Below are positions 15,801-28,261 of a DNA stretch of 64,000 nt, in pieces (the stretch's first letter is position 1; each line of letters opens with the position of its first letter). The notes under the pieces are model-generated. The model made no database searches, had not been told where the DNA came from, and saw nothing but the letters and a program-made list of their open reading frames with translations. The stretch spans positions 868,001-932,000 of the forward strand of contig OY756141.1 in the NCBI GenBank assembly GCA_963576785.1, given 5' to 3'. Source of the stretch: Chlorophyllum brunneum (taxonomy: Eukaryota; Basidiomycota; Agaricomycetes; Agaricales; Agaricaceae). The position numbers and the translations under genes were made by a program.

Positions 15801-18018
15801 CTTGTATGAGGTCGGCATCGTGGAAGCACTTGGTAATTTTGAGAGTCCTGCTTTCCAAGGGGTCTAGAATGCCAGGACCTCCGGGTCCCGTAGGATGCGC
15901 AGCGTGAGGATTGGGATGACGAGAAGACGGTTGTTGAATGACGGTTGAGGACCCGGAGGAGCGAATATCGGAGAGTTGAATATCCTCAGCGGGAGGAGGC
16001 CCCGAAGACTTCCTGCTCGAAATCTCAGCTTCCTTGAAAATCTCAGCCTCGTTGGTAGCCATGGGAGGTAGGTCCTTCACTTGCTTGACGACCTCATCCC
16101 CAGAGTCTCCCTTATATTCCTTCCCACCAATCGTACATTTCCGGAAAACCATGGCGTTCTGAACAGGTTAGTCCAATACCCTAAAAACTCAAAAGGTAAA
16201 AAGTACGAACCTGAGTCAAGGTCCCAGTCTTATCCGAAAAGATATACTCGATTTGCCCGAGGTCATCTGACAAATTCCAGCTTCGAGCAATTGTGGGCTG
16301 CTTCGTTTTTTCATAATACATCTCGGAATCAAAGTAAATGAAAGCTGCTTGACACGTCCGTACAAACTCAATTGAGATGTACAATGAAATCGGCACGATG
16401 TTTTGAAATCTGTATTCAAAGAAAACATTAACATCCAAAAGCAGACTCCGGGAAATGGTAAACATACGTAATAAGGGCGAACACAAACGTGACTAGACCA
16501 TTTATTGACGGATTGTCTCCTGAACGGTCAGCGCCCCATAACCACAAGGCACCCTGTGGCTGATATCGGTGCTCCAGTACGGAGTCGACTATACCACAGA
16601 CCGTCGCCATAACTCCCAGCAACATAAGGTTCAGGAATCTATGTCCCCAAAAATAACATATGAACACCAGAAATAGACGGTGATGGATAATTGACATACA
16701 CTTGGGGATTCATCTGCCTCTCCACCTTACTCCGCTTCGAGGGCGTAATGCCTGCGTTCATCACAATCCTTGTGTCTTCCCCAGTGTAGAGCACGATACC
16801 AATCACCCAGGCTGTGTTCCTGAGCACGGTCCCGCGTAACAACACTGTCTGCATGTCCACTGGAAACAAATCTTTGCCCACGCGCACCGCAGCATTGAGC
16901 CTGTACATATTCGTGTCCGGTCTGTCACAATCAACCCGGAACGAGTTATGCGGAGCGGCACAGTCAGCGGCACTTCGGATATGGGTGAGTGCAGCAACGG
17001 CATGGCGAGATTTGAGGTTAGTCTCGCCATCGAGGTTTTTCGTCTCGACATACGCGACATTCTCGTCCTCGGATGTTGAGCATATGAGGACATCAGCAGG
17101 GATAGGTTCGTCATCCATGATCTTGACAAAATCGCCTACGGCAAGATCTTCCCACGGGATGTTCTTCCAATGCGCCCGACTCGAATCATGGTGTTGAGAT
17201 GGCTCGTGGTGAAAATGTTGGTGGTGGGTTTGCTGTTGCTGATCCTCCGCGTCTGTGTCCGGGGGACGATGAGGGGACTGCGGGTCATCATATTCCACGT
17301 CATCCACCTGTGGACTCGTGACGCCTTTCAACTCCTCCCCGTCTGGGCTATTCCTGACCCGTCGCCTTCTCCCACTTTTGGGCACGAGGCCGCGAACGAA
17401 GGTCTTGCTCTTCGGAGCCATGGCGTTCGGATTAACCCAATTTCCACCAACCAAAACCCGCACCAACGAATGATTCACCCTCCGATCCGACTGGTGTCGC
17501 TTGACATCCTCATATCCATCCTTCAGGCCAGTGATAGCTAGCACAATTAAGAGCGGCAGTAAGACAAGGCCAGGAGATATTGTCGAGAACTTGTTGAAAA
17601 ATTGTAATATTGCAATGGCGAGGAAGAAGCTAGAGACAGATTAGATGAGTGAAACCTTAAGGCACATGAAGACTCACATGTTCGCGATGCGGCGGAATTG
17701 CTCGAGAAGGTTGCGTGGGATGAAAGTAATGATGGTATACTTGGAGGTGATGACTTGGTTTGTGGCATAGACATAGTCCTTCTTGACTCTGCCGCGTTGG
17801 TCGAGGTAGTCGGCCGGGAGGTCTTCGTTGATGTATACGGTGCGCTTGGGGCCGGGAAGTCTTTTGCGAGAGAAGAGGTCCTCGACCTTGAAGGCAGCGA
17901 GTTTTTCGTACCAGCGGCCAAGGGTAGGCAGAGTGAGTGAGTGGGAGGGGTACATGGTGGAGGACTCAGTTGTGCATGGAGGGAGGGAGTAAGTGGGAGT
18001 GCTGACACATCTCGGCAT
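12804..18018 (-). CDS. P4-type phospholipid-transporting ATPase (flippase), Dnf-like
   Basis: About 13 exons on the minus strand form a full-length P4-ATPase. Landmarks in order are: N-terminal [10 protein letters not shown] and [12 protein letters not shown]; first membrane pair; A domain with DGETNLK; phosphorylation loop [12 protein letters not shown] (catalytic Asp in DKTGT); [11 protein letters not shown] in the N domain; [33 protein letters not shown] hinge; and the later membrane segments. The LTQ after DKTGT and a long insertion in the A domain (rich in Gln/His) favour the Dnf1/Dnf2 class over Drs2. Flippases move aminophospholipids or lysolipids to the cytosolic leaflet, usually with a Cdc50-type subunit not seen here. 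The start could instead be Met at 17955, which matches better the usual N-terminal length. A paralogue's 3' end lies at 63135-64000 with the same intron positions. Confidence 0.93.
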
Positions 18019-18359
18019 TGCCCCACCACCAATGTTTAAGCGTCCCTATCCACCCCTCTCCTCAATTCTTCCCGGCTGTCTTCGGGTCCTTGACGTCAAC
18101 TCCTGCTCTTCCGCATCTCAACTATGTTTGGAAACGAGCGGCATCAATTTCGAGGGTATGATTACTCAACAACAAGAAACAACAAAGGTAGCCTAAACGA
18201 ACGTCGACAGAAAATAGAAAAAAGTCCTAGAACCTCAAATCCAGAGAGACAGTAGGGTATCGGGTAACGTATTTTGAGCCTGCTCTCTACATGAGTAACC
18301 ATTCCCAACCTTTATAGCTCACTCACGTGTACAGGAACATCAAGAAAATTTGGCACCGT
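18019..18359. other. Intergenic region flippase / CDC10
   Basis: Same-strand (minus) spacer: 5' flank of the flippase and 3' flank of CDC10. No gene seen. Confidence 0.45.
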
Positions 18360-20015
18360 TCACTGGGCCTGTTGGGGAGGACGTTGCTGTACTCCGTCCT
18401 TGAGCGCCAAAAGCTGCTTCGAACGGAACGCCTCGTAATGGATTTGCGCAGTAGTCTCAATGAGATCTTGCAAGTGGGTGCGGGTAAGGAAGTTGCGCAG
18501 GTTCACAAACTCGCAGTGGTTGGGGTCCTCAACATTGACAACACCCCACCGGTTCCTACGGCCACGAACAGACTTGCCATCAATGACAACGTTATTTTCA
18601 GAGCCGACGATGGCGAATGGAATAATCGCCTAACAAACCCTCAGTAACTTGTAGGATCACCATCGAGGAGCACTCACCCTGATCGACTCGTTCAGCTGAA
18701 CCTCCTCTTCATCATCTTCATCAGTATCGAAGGGGTAGAGGCGGATATTATGGAAAATAAGCTCCTCGCGAATCTATTTCCGAGATTAATGCCCGCCAAT
18801 CACACGTCGAACACAAATATGCACTTACCTTGGCCTTGAAGCGGTCACGCTCCTCCAAGGTCAAGCTATCACTCTTGGCGATAACAGGAACAACGTTGAC
18901 AACATCGCTCAGTTTCTTCATCACAATAACATCAACGGGACGGAGACTGTGGCCCGTGGGGTTGATGAAGTACAGACAACAGTGAATGCGAGTGTCCTGG
19001 ATGTAGCGCTCGCGCTGAGCAGTCAGCTCCTTGCGCAAGTACGCCGAGTGCTGGTCCTTGATATATTTGATGATGGGATCCCAGCTAATCCTGGCATTAA
19101 TTCCCGATTACATCTGGGAGAAAGCCGAAACATACCATCCTTCGTTGTTAATCTGGTCTCCATATCCAGGAGTATCGACAATGTTCAAACGGAGCTTAAC
19201 ACCATTTTCGACGATAACTACATAGAGGAGTCAGCATTATGCTCAGGAGGAAAATTGAGCTGAAAAGCCTGAAAATAAATAGGCTCAAGAAGTAAATAGG
19301 AACGTAAAGAGGGGCCCGACACGTCACACCCAAACATGGCGTGCAGAACCTCCCCAGTAAACGTTTTCAACGCCCTGGGTACCCACTCATCCATTCTTAA
19401 GCCAGCAGATGCGTTGCCAGGACACAACATAGAAAGCAATTATGGAATTCCAGAGCGCCCGAAAACCGGAGTTTCGAAAAATACACAAATGTGACTACTT
19501 ACCATGTGAAGCAGCTTGGATTTCTGTCGTCTGCCTGACAGGCTCATCGGCCTGGAAGCGACCCTTTGAGTCGATAAGGTGTGACGCGAAAATGGTGTTG
19601 ATGAGCGTCGACTTGCCCAATCCAGTCTGGCCTGCACAGCAAAAAAACACAAACACGTCAGTCAATGACCATGTAAAACACGCATCCACGCGTAAAATGC
19701 ATGCCAAAGTACAGGAAAATGGTTCTCGACGTGCTCTGGACCTCTTGAGAGGTCGGTTGCCAAGTCCCCGCCCCTCTACCTGAAAGGGGCCACATAATGC
19801 CGACCACAGACAACACTACTCCCGCTTCCACACCTTCTACTTCCACCCACGTCCTCACGCCTTCCTTGCAACCACATAAAAGGCATCAAAAAACACTCAC
19901 CAACGACAATAACGTTGAACTGGAACCCGCGCTTCAAGAGCTTGTGCTCAATCTGCTGCGTGATAGAGTCGAAACCAACGTAAGACTGAGCACGGATTTC
20001 TTCAGCAGTAGCCAT
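18360..20015 (-). CDS. CDC10: Septin, Cdc10 type
   Basis: Six exons (20015-19901, 19631-19503, 19217-19136, 19084-18829, 18773-18678, 18629-18360) give 315 aa, close to yeast Cdc10 (322 aa). The N-terminus SYVGFDSITQQIEHKLLKRG is diagnostic of Cdc10. GTPase motifs: G1 GQTGLGKST, G3 DTPGYG, G4 AKSD; septin unique element near FLTRTHLQDLIETT. There is no C-terminal coiled coil, again as in Cdc10. Septins polymerise as GTP/GDP-bound hetero-octamers at the plasma membrane, at septa, clamp connections and hyphal tips; Cdc10 occupies the central position of the rod. Start chosen at the only Met preceding the conserved block. Confidence 0.95.
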
Positions 20016-20677
20016 TATCTCAAAGTCTGAAGGTAGAAGAAGACAAGAGGGAGGTAGGGAGAAGAGAAAAGAGGTGGCTTTGAGGGGATGCTTGGCTAGC
20101 GTGTGCGCTATTAAGTTTCGAACGACTTCGAATTTGGCGTGCGTAAATTTGGACGATGCAAACATGCGTAAATAAACCCCTTTAGTAGTAACCCACTGGC
20201 CAAGTGCAGCGTTCGAAATATCCTTCTTACACTGCGCACAACCATTCAATGCACATTCCAGTGAGATTTCTGTTTTTAAGCGAGTTTTCCGCAGCCCTCT
20301 CCAAGGACAGCCCGCTAGGACCCTGATTCCTGTCGGCGTCACGCCAAACAAATTTACCCCTCTGAGTCCTGAGTGATTTCAGATGGCCTCCTTAACTGCA
20401 GGAAAAATGATGCAATGGTATTACACTTTGTCCAACGTACACACCTCTACTTGATACATCTCTTTTACTTCTTCCCACCAGCGCGTCTATGTTTCATACC
20501 CCACAGCACCCTAACACGCCCACGCCCACGATCACGAGTCTCCGCTTTGCGTTGATCTACTTGACCTGATCCTTGATTCGCGAAAAAGGTAGTTGGAAAG
20601 CGCTGCCTAAAGTTCGGTACCCAACCTGCCAGAAATAAAAATACGTCTCAGTATGTATATTCAGAACACCCAATAGA
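20016..20677. other. Intergenic region CDC10 / AHA1
   Basis: 5' flank of CDC10 and 3' flank of AHA1. No gene or repeat recognised. Confidence 0.45.
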
Positions 20678-22059
20678 TTATTTAGAGGAAGGAGGCGAGG
20701 CGAGGTATGGTATTGAAAACGCCGCAGCAAGGACAATTGCCCCGATGACGACGGCCGGTAGGTATGACGAAGACGACGGAGATGGTAGATCCGCGTCCAA
20801 GTCTACGTCCGAATGTCGTTTTCGGGAGGCACGTTCCGGAGAAATGTAGGATTCAGGGATGATGAGTTCTACATACCCAATTGACTTGAGGCCATGGATA
20901 CTGAAGTAAGCATTAGCCTTTCCATTCCTACAAGAATGTAGGCGGAGAAAACTCACTAGTAACCTTTGAGATTCCTCTCAATCTCGTCTTCCATCCCCAA
21001 AGGGACACCGCTCAAAGACCAAGCGATCTTTGTCGAATCGCTCGACTGATCGAACGAGGTGGTCAGAGTAGCATAATGCCCACTCGGCCACGTCGGAGAG
21101 TTTAGAGTCCACGACTGCACGATCTTCTTCCCGGGCTCGAGAGAATGGTACTTGCCCTTGACGCCACCGCCGAAGAGCGAGTATTCCGTATCCGGTTGGG
21201 CAGCAGAAACCGCAGGTGAACGCGTCCATGACGGAATTCTCGCCTGATCGGTGAGAAGGCTAAACAGGTCATTGGCAGCAGCTTGGAAGGTGGCAGATGC
21301 TGTTACGGTAGTCGTATTGACACTAGCGCCGGTACCACTACGAATGGGCTGAGAAAGTGCTGAACGTGCTACGGATGCCGCGGGCTTGTCTGCGGAGGGA
21401 GTGGGTGTGCTTGTTCGGCTCGGCTCTGCACTGACAGTAAGGTCCTTGCCGTGAGTATCGATGATGGCCTGAGGGAACGTCGCGAGCTTGGCTTCAAGGG
21501 CCGCAGGTAGACTCTTCTTAGCCAAAGCATAAACCTCATCAACTTCTGGTGAAGACGACGCTTTAATAGACCATTCATACTGTCGAAGTATAACGATGAC
21601 ACCAAGACCAGTATTAAGCTATGCGAGAAAATCGGGGTGGGAGGCAAAGAAAGACGTACGACAAAGTCAGAAAGTTTGTCGCAGATGATCTCGTGTGATA
21701 CTTCCGGGATAGTCAAAGAACCTTGGACCTCCGTCCCGTCACTGGCCGTTCCTGTCCAGGACACCGACACACGAGTATCGAAAATGGTGATGAGCCTAGA
21801 CGGCAACGAGGACACGACCAGCGGGCCGAAGACAATTAGATAGAAAAATGAAACACGATGAAGAAATCACGTACTTGGATTTTCTCTGGCCAAGTTCAAC
21901 ATCCCCATCGACTTCATCTACAGCCGAGATGGACACGGCTACACCCTTGTCGCCAGACACAGAGATAGAACTCAGCTCGTGTTTCATCCATTCCGTGCCC
22001 CATTTCGTGATGTTCTTGTTCTTCCAGTGCCAGTTCGCCGTCGAGGGAGGGAGGGCCAT
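20678..22059 (-). CDS. AHA1: Hsp90 co-chaperone Aha1 with C-terminal membrane tail
   Basis: Four exons (22059-21875, 21795-21660, 21618-20957, 20900-20678) give 401 aa. The N-terminal Aha1 domain shows NWHWKNKNITKWG and LSSISVSGDKG; a Ser/Thr/Ala-rich linker follows; then the C-terminal AHSA1/START-like domain (ASATFQAAANDLFSLLTD, FGGGVKGKYHSLEPGKKIVQSW, GVPLGMEDEIERNLKGYY). Aha1 binds Hsp90 and stimulates its ATPase. Unlike yeast Aha1 (350 aa, soluble), this model continues about 55 residues past the domain and ends with a hydrophobic segment SYLPAVVIGAIVLAAAFSI near the C-terminus, followed by PYLASPPSSK, which would act as a tail anchor. The splice into the last exon preserves family similarity (HGLKSIGYVE), so the tail is probably real. 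Confidence 0.92.
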
Positions 22060-24143
22060 AGCTGAGGGGAGAAGTAAGATTTTGAGATCAGTGACGGGGC
22101 GGGTCGCGTGTGCGGCTGATCGCTTTCTATATTTATTTATTTGCCATCGATGATCCATTTCCAAGTTTCTACGCAGTTCTAGTCGTTTCCTTGCCTCTGT
22201 CTTCACCGATTCCCGTTCACCCTCTCAAGATAAGATAGCAACCCGGAGGACTCGGGGGCTCGGCGTCACTGACTACTCTTCCGCGTGATTTCTCGGTCAT
22301 GAACGCTCACCATTCTTAAAGATGAAGCTCTATTGTGTCTTCGGGGCCAATCTTCGAGCCTCAACCATCGCAAGTTCGGGACGGAATATGTCCTCGCCAA
22401 TGACGTCGAAGCTTTTTTGACTTGATCCATCCAATACCGTGCAAGCCTGTGATTCCGGTAAGCTATATTGAATCCATACACCTACAATCCGGTACTAATC
22501 CCCAGGTATGCACATGACGACTACCACCACCACACTCACCCCCAACGCCGGAAATTGTTCATTAATGGCATAGCGCGAAGTGTCTAGCTAACAATTCCGA
22601 GCGGAACGCATCTTGGGAGGGTTATTGTCTGCTCGTCCAATTTCGGGCCCGCGACTACAATTGATGTCCTAATGTTGCTGTCTGTGCACACTAGAGTCTA
22701 GTGTCTTGACATCCCATTTATCCGTGTTCCAGGATTTGGATTTCCTTCCCCGTTTCACGGCATACAACTTTCTTCGATGAGTCAATGCGCAAAGTCCTCG
22801 GGTTTTCTCTGTGTGAAAATAGCCACCTGTCTACCGCATTTACCGTCGCGGAAACAGTAACGAGAAAAAATACCGTACGCTGCCGCATCCATCTGCACGT
22901 ATCACCAATTGTAAGCCATCAAGCCCGTTCGCGGCTGCGCTCCACAGAGATCCAATAACTCTCCATACTTCGGTCTGACACTTGTCCCCTTTTGAACAGG
23001 CTTTTTGTTTTGCCTCCCCTTCTCAAATCTCGAAATCACCCAGATTCCCGAAAATATGCCAACGTCAGCTCAGTGCCACGGCCTTGTGGGTAAAAATAAT
23101 TTATAGTTTTGCCTCCTGTGTGAATATATATGTATCTGAAGAACATATCCAACAGGCTCGACTTGACTTGCCAAGATGATTTCTATTTATGAGATGCCTA
23201 ATGGCCGCCCCTGATTACAAATGACGATACACAACTAACACAGTCGCCCACGAATTTCGCGCGCTTCCCTCCATTCCTACCGAGAGATATCTGACTCGGG
23301 TATCCCCTAGGGCGCGATGAAACACACTCCCATCGATAACTCTCAACTCAATTTATCCGCAAATTTTTCGTGCCACCCTATGTGACATGGGAACTAGACA
23401 GGTGTTGTTGCGTGGTTATGCCACAAACCGACCAGTATTTTTGTTCCCTCACGCAACTCATTGACATTTCTTATTTCCGACTCATTGACCCTCTCTGGAT
23501 CAAACCGTGTGCTGATTGTTGTGTACAACGGGAGTCGTCGATTCTGCGAGAGGAACGGAGCTCCCGATGAAGACCAGGGCGCTAGGCCTGATCTCTCATA
23601 ATTGTTCGTACTTCATCTGGTTATGAACAGTCCAAGCTCGGACTCATTTAATCCACACAGGCTTGCTTAGCTCGGGTAACTGACTGCACACTGTGATTGT
23701 TTGCGGGATTCTAGGGAAGGGTCGTGCATAGTTTCTTTTGTTCTCGCAAAGCAACTAGATCCACAGTGTGGAAAGCCAATCTGAGTCTGATTTCCTTTTG
23801 GGGTGAGTGTAGTTCGTCCTGATGTTATCATACAGCAACAACACCACTCAACATATTTTGATCTGAGCACCTGACGAGAAAATACTATACCCATTGCGAT
23901 ATGAATCATTCTTCAAATAAGATGCAGACGAGATTTGGCTCGAGGTGGTGTACGGCAATTCCGGGACGAAGGGTCTGGTAGATCACATCGGTGACTCCGG
24001 CCACACGGGCTTGATGATAATACTATCAGCGGCCCTGCCTCCTATGAACGGGTGACGTTGGCTGGCAGTGGGTGAATCTGAGAGAGATGGGGGTCCTTCA
24101 TTGTTCCACTGGATCTCAATTGATGCGTGTGTTCCTCCGAACG
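22060..24143. other. Gene-free stretch of about 2.1 kb
   Basis: No recognisable gene, relic, tandem repeat or RNA. Open frames are short and without domain signals. It contains the AHA1 5' flank at its left and the promoter of the terpene synthase at its right. Confidence 0.45.
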
Positions 24144-24150
24144 TATAAAG
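24144..24150 (+). promoter_or_regulatory. TATA-like box of the terpene synthase
   Basis: TATAAAG lies 87 bp upstream of the ATG at 24237, a usual distance for a basidiomycete TATA box, followed by a pyrimidine-rich leader. Confidence 0.5.
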
Positions 24151-24236
24151 ACCAACCCCCAAAGTCGTTATATCACCCGCCTCTCTCTTACCTCCCAATC
24201 CACAGCAGCTCCTATTCCTCCCTCTTCTCGTGCACC

Positions 24237-25661
24237 ATGGGTCGTACTGAATACAACAAGAAGCCTACCTCCTTCATCCTCCCTGATCTTGTGTCCCATT
24301 GCAAGTACAAGCTCACCTACCACGTGCACGGGGACGAAGTCGCGAAGAAATCCGTTAGATGGCTCGACGTAAACTGCCCTGACCTCAACTCTAAACAACG
24401 CCGTGCCTTGTATGGGCTCCAGGCTGGAGAGCTCACGGCCTTCTGCTACAACACTGCGGACAAGGAACGCCTCCGCGTTGTGTCCGACTTCATGAACTAC
24501 CTCTTCCACTTGTACGTATTATTTTATCCTGTTCCATTTCTTCCGGTTGATCGCTTATTTTCGGCCTATGTACAGGGATAACATCAGTGATGGAATGATG
24601 ACACGAGAGACAGATGTTCTTGCCACCGTTGTCATGAACGCTTTTTGGTTCCCTGAGAACTACAGGCCCAATGAAGAGTACCCCGAGGAGCTAAATCCAG
24701 GAAAGCTTGCGAGAGAGTACGTCACTTCCTTCGCTCCTTCGCTATTTTTACACCATCGGCTATGTGAACGGATGTGCTGACCCACTCTCTATATAGCTTT
24801 TGGGCTCGCTGCATTAAGGATTGTGGACCCGGCGCACAGTCACGGTTCAAAGAGACCATGGGCCTTTTCTTTGAGGCTGTGAATATTCAGGCGCGAGCCC
24901 GCGATCAGGGCGTCATCCCGGACCTTGAATCGTACATTGATGTTCGGCGTGATACTTCGGGTATGTGGATGTGGAGCCATCCGTTTATTAATTAAGACTC
25001 ATTGATGGATTACAGGCTGCAAACCTTGCTGGGCCCTGATCGAGTATGTCATTCTTTGTGAAATTTAAACTTCCTGGACTCATTTCCGTGATTCTACTCT
25101 TTAGATACGCTCTCGGAATTGACCTCCCCGATTTTGTCGCAGAACATCCCATTATCGAGGCCCTCAACCAATACACCAACGACTTGGTGACCTGGTCGAA
25201 TGTAAGTCACAATCCTGGGACTGATGCATGACGGTGAAGCTAACTATATCCTGTTAGGACATTTTCTCTTATAACGTCGAACAGTCTCGGGGGGATACAC
25301 ATAACATGATTGTCATTCTAATGAAGTACCACAACCATACTCTCCAGAGTGCCGTCGACTATGTCGGACAGCTCTGTGCGGAAACAATCGACAATTTTGA
25401 GCATAATAAGGGCCTCGTTCCCTCTTGGGGCGCTGAGGTTGATGACATGGTCACGCAATACATTCAAGGTCTCCAAGACTGGATTGTGGGGTGCGTTGAT
25501 ATTACTTTGTGCAAGTTGTAAGCATACTGAACATAACCGTCAGATCCCTTCACTGGAGCTTCCAAACCCACCGTTACTTCGGTACCCGTGGCATGATTGT
25601 CAAGAAGAATAGGCTTGTACGCCTGCTACCCGTCAGGAAGAGGCAACCCAAGCGCCATTAA
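24237..25661 (+). CDS. Sesquiterpene synthase
   Basis: Seven exons (24237-24511, 24576-24716, 24797-24960, 25016-25043, 25105-25201, 25258-25490, 25544-25661) join to 351 aa, the normal size of a class I fungal sesquiterpene synthase. The Asp-rich metal site is DNISD (about residues 93-97), and the NSE triad is NDIFSYNVE (about 235-243), split by an intron after Asn. The C-terminal RY motif is seen in WSFQTHRYFG. The enzyme would ionise farnesyl diphosphate and cyclise it. Resemblance to mushroom protoilludene-type synthases (DN-SD motif context) is an impression, not proof. Next to it are AHA1 and a mitochondrial DUF3429 gene; no P450, oxidoreductase or transporter is adjacent, so it is not in an evident cluster. 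Intron placement is consistent throughout. Confidence 0.93.
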
Positions 25662-25966
25662 ATCATTCGTTCACTGCACTAATTATTGGGTATTTTAAAC
25701 CATTATTATGTTAAGTGCCCGCTATACCCCCTTTCGACCTTCTCACTAGCGGTACAGCATTATTTTTTGGCATTGCATTAAGACTCGACTTTGTACTCTA
25801 CATATCTCTTCGGCATTCGAACGCTCACATGTGTAATATCATTTATTATGATGTATTTTCATACTTAGAACCCCTATTTGAGTGTGACAAATGACGTCAT
25901 ATGCTCTGCTCAGGTGTTCTGATATGGGCCACGCCCCCAACTTCTTACTCTCACCCAAAGTCCACC
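25662..25966. other. Intergenic region terpene synthase / DUF3429 gene
   Basis: AT-rich 3' flank of the synthase and 5' flank of the next gene. Nothing else seen. Confidence 0.4.
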
Positions 25967-27338
25967 ATGAACTCGCTTTTCCGCCCACTGCTGCGTACAA
26001 GCGCCTATCGTTTATCTCCCACTGTAGGGAGGGCAGCCCTGCCCACATTACGGCGCCCTATGCCACTGACCAGGCCGGGGACGATTCTCACCACATCCCT
26101 TATCTTCCAGAAGCGTTTGGTCGCGAGCTCTGTGACCAACAAGCCAGCAAGTCAGACCTTCGAACACGCAGCTACTAACGTGAGAGAAGAACTAGGCGGC
26201 ACTGCTTCTGATGTGGCCAAAATCATAGCGGGTGCCAATGTCACAACCGATGCCGTTTCCGATGCGAGCACGCAGTCTTTTGTGAGTATCAAATCTTAGC
26301 GCCTCGGCGTGGTACAATCCAGAGTGTTAATTCAAACATAGCTTGGTATCACAACCAAAAATTTGAATGCTGTCCCAGGACCAATCCTGATGCTTGGGTT
26401 GGCCGGTATGTGACTTCCTGCGCAATTGTCTTGTGGATCAGCTGTAAACAATTGTTCTTTCTGGAAAGGTGGTCTTCCTTACGTTGGCGCGTCTCTTACG
26501 ACGATTTGGTTGGCGCGAGAGGCGAGCCTGGCTATTCACGGTTACGCAATTGGCATAGATCCTGGAGTTGCGTTGACTGTGCTTGACCAAGCCCTCAACC
26601 TCCAGGTGACATATGGAGCTGTTATGCTTTCCTTCCTCGGTAAGCGTCGACCCGTTTATTGTTTCAACATGGAGCTCATTCCACTGATGTTCTTTGGTTG
26701 CCGGTGCATTCAATAAAGGCGCTTTGCACTGGGGTATGGAAATGGCTGCTTATGGCGGTCACAAGGGTTATACCCGCCTCGCACTGGGAACAGCACCGAT
26801 GTTATTGGCCTGGGCCACCCTTGGAATGGGAATGCAGCCAACGATGGCACTCGTAGCGCAATGGGCCGGCTTTACGGGCCTTTGGTATGCAGATTCAAAG
26901 GCAACCTTGGCGGGATGGAGTAAGTTATTCGATTGCGGATCCCAGGGAAGATCCAATTGATGGTATTGAACGCCCAGCTCCAAAATGGTACTCTCAATAT
27001 CGTTTCTATTTGTCTGTTCTCGTCGGCACCTGGTACGTGTTGATTTCGTCAGTTATTGCCACCCCGCCGACAGGTTCTTCCTTGCTTTTCTGACTTCGGA
27101 GTGCTAATTGTTTGGATGTAGTATTATCGGATCGTTGGCTGGGTGCTCCTATTGGGGACCAGTAGCTGGGCACGGCTTACTTTCTCACGACCTCGACCTT
27201 CTCCGAGAGGAGCGAAAGAAGTACATGCCTGAACGACACGGCATGGTGGCCGGAAATATCGAAGCCGTTCCCGCGAGCGAGGATGCCGACCATTTTACTG
27301 TAGTCCATAAGCGCAAGGTTGAGCAGGAGAACAAGTAA
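25967..27338 (+). CDS. DUF3429 mitochondrial inner-membrane protein (TMEM69-like)
   Basis: Six exons (25967-26281, 26342-26405, 26469-26639, 26719-26919, 26978-27032, 27122-27338) give 340 aa. The start MNSLFRPLLRTSAYRL, rich in Arg and without acidic residues, is a convincing mitochondrial presequence. The DUF3429 core follows, with about five hydrophobic helices: GPILMLGLAGGLPYVGA, VTYGAVMLSFLGALHWG, LGTAPMLLAWATLGM, a helix around GFTGLWYAD, and YLSVLVGTCIIGSLAG. The conserved FLGALHWG motif of the family is present. The C-terminus is hydrophilic and charged. The molecular function of DUF3429/TMEM69 proteins is not established. Confidence 0.87.
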
Positions 27339-28261
27339 GCTGTTGCAGGTGGTTCCGAAAGGACTCGTTATGCATTGTCCCTATTTCTATTCTTGTACTG
27401 TAGCGGAAACATTGGCTGTTGTCCATCTGATCAACGGAACGACGCTCGGCAAGGTTGCGATGACCATGGCACAGCCGCTGATTTGTGGAACCAAATAAAA
27501 CAAAACAATGGGCATTTCGTGCTCTGATCTGCTTTCCTCCTGCTTTCCTCATCCGACTTGGCAACCATGGCAAATGCTATCCATCCCCGGTTATTGAGTC
27601 AATGCTTTTGATTAGAGCTATTCCCGTCGCAATCAACACGTAGTGTCAGGCAACCACATTGATGCATAGTTGAACAGTCTGATGCCATCTCAGTCATCCG
27701 AGGATAGCACCTTTCGGCCCTTCAATTTTCGGCCAATTTGGCAACGGACAGGTTCGGTTTAATAACTTTTCGTGGAAGAAAAACAAGAGGATGAGGATCG
27801 TCACCTGGCGTTGGTCGAGCTCACTCTTGACGTCTTGAAATCTTTGAAAAATCCAACAGAAGGATCATCCATCAGGACGAGGTATCAGAAGAGGGAGACC
27901 TTTGATCATCCAAGGTGATCTAATGACAAAAAGTGCATGAGAATGATCATTAAGGGGACGTTTCTCCGGTGGGAAGCCTAGGTCGGTTTGACCTTTTCAC
28001 TCTGCCCCACGTCCACCCTAGGCCGCTCATCTTTCCTCAACGTCCTCCCCTGGCGTGTTTGCCAGTCAAACACACCAGTTACTTTCGCTCTTTTGGTTCC
28101 CTGGGACAGCTGGCCTGCTTCTGTCTCTCCTTCAGTTTCTGGATGCGCAGGTCGTTCGGCTCTAGTTGGTAGAGGATATTGGATCGAAAGGTCTTTTGTC
28201 TCAGTGAGTGACCGGCATCTTCTACCCACTTACACCTGATTGAGATGGTTTTCTTCTAGAA
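27339..28261. other. Intergenic region with probable 5' UTR intron at its right end
   Basis: No gene recognised. Just before the next ATG there is a good intron, 28204-28259 (GTGAGTGACC...TTCTTCTAG), whose upstream side has no in-frame ATG, so it is best read as a 5' UTR intron of the SH3 gene at 28262. Confidence 0.45.
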
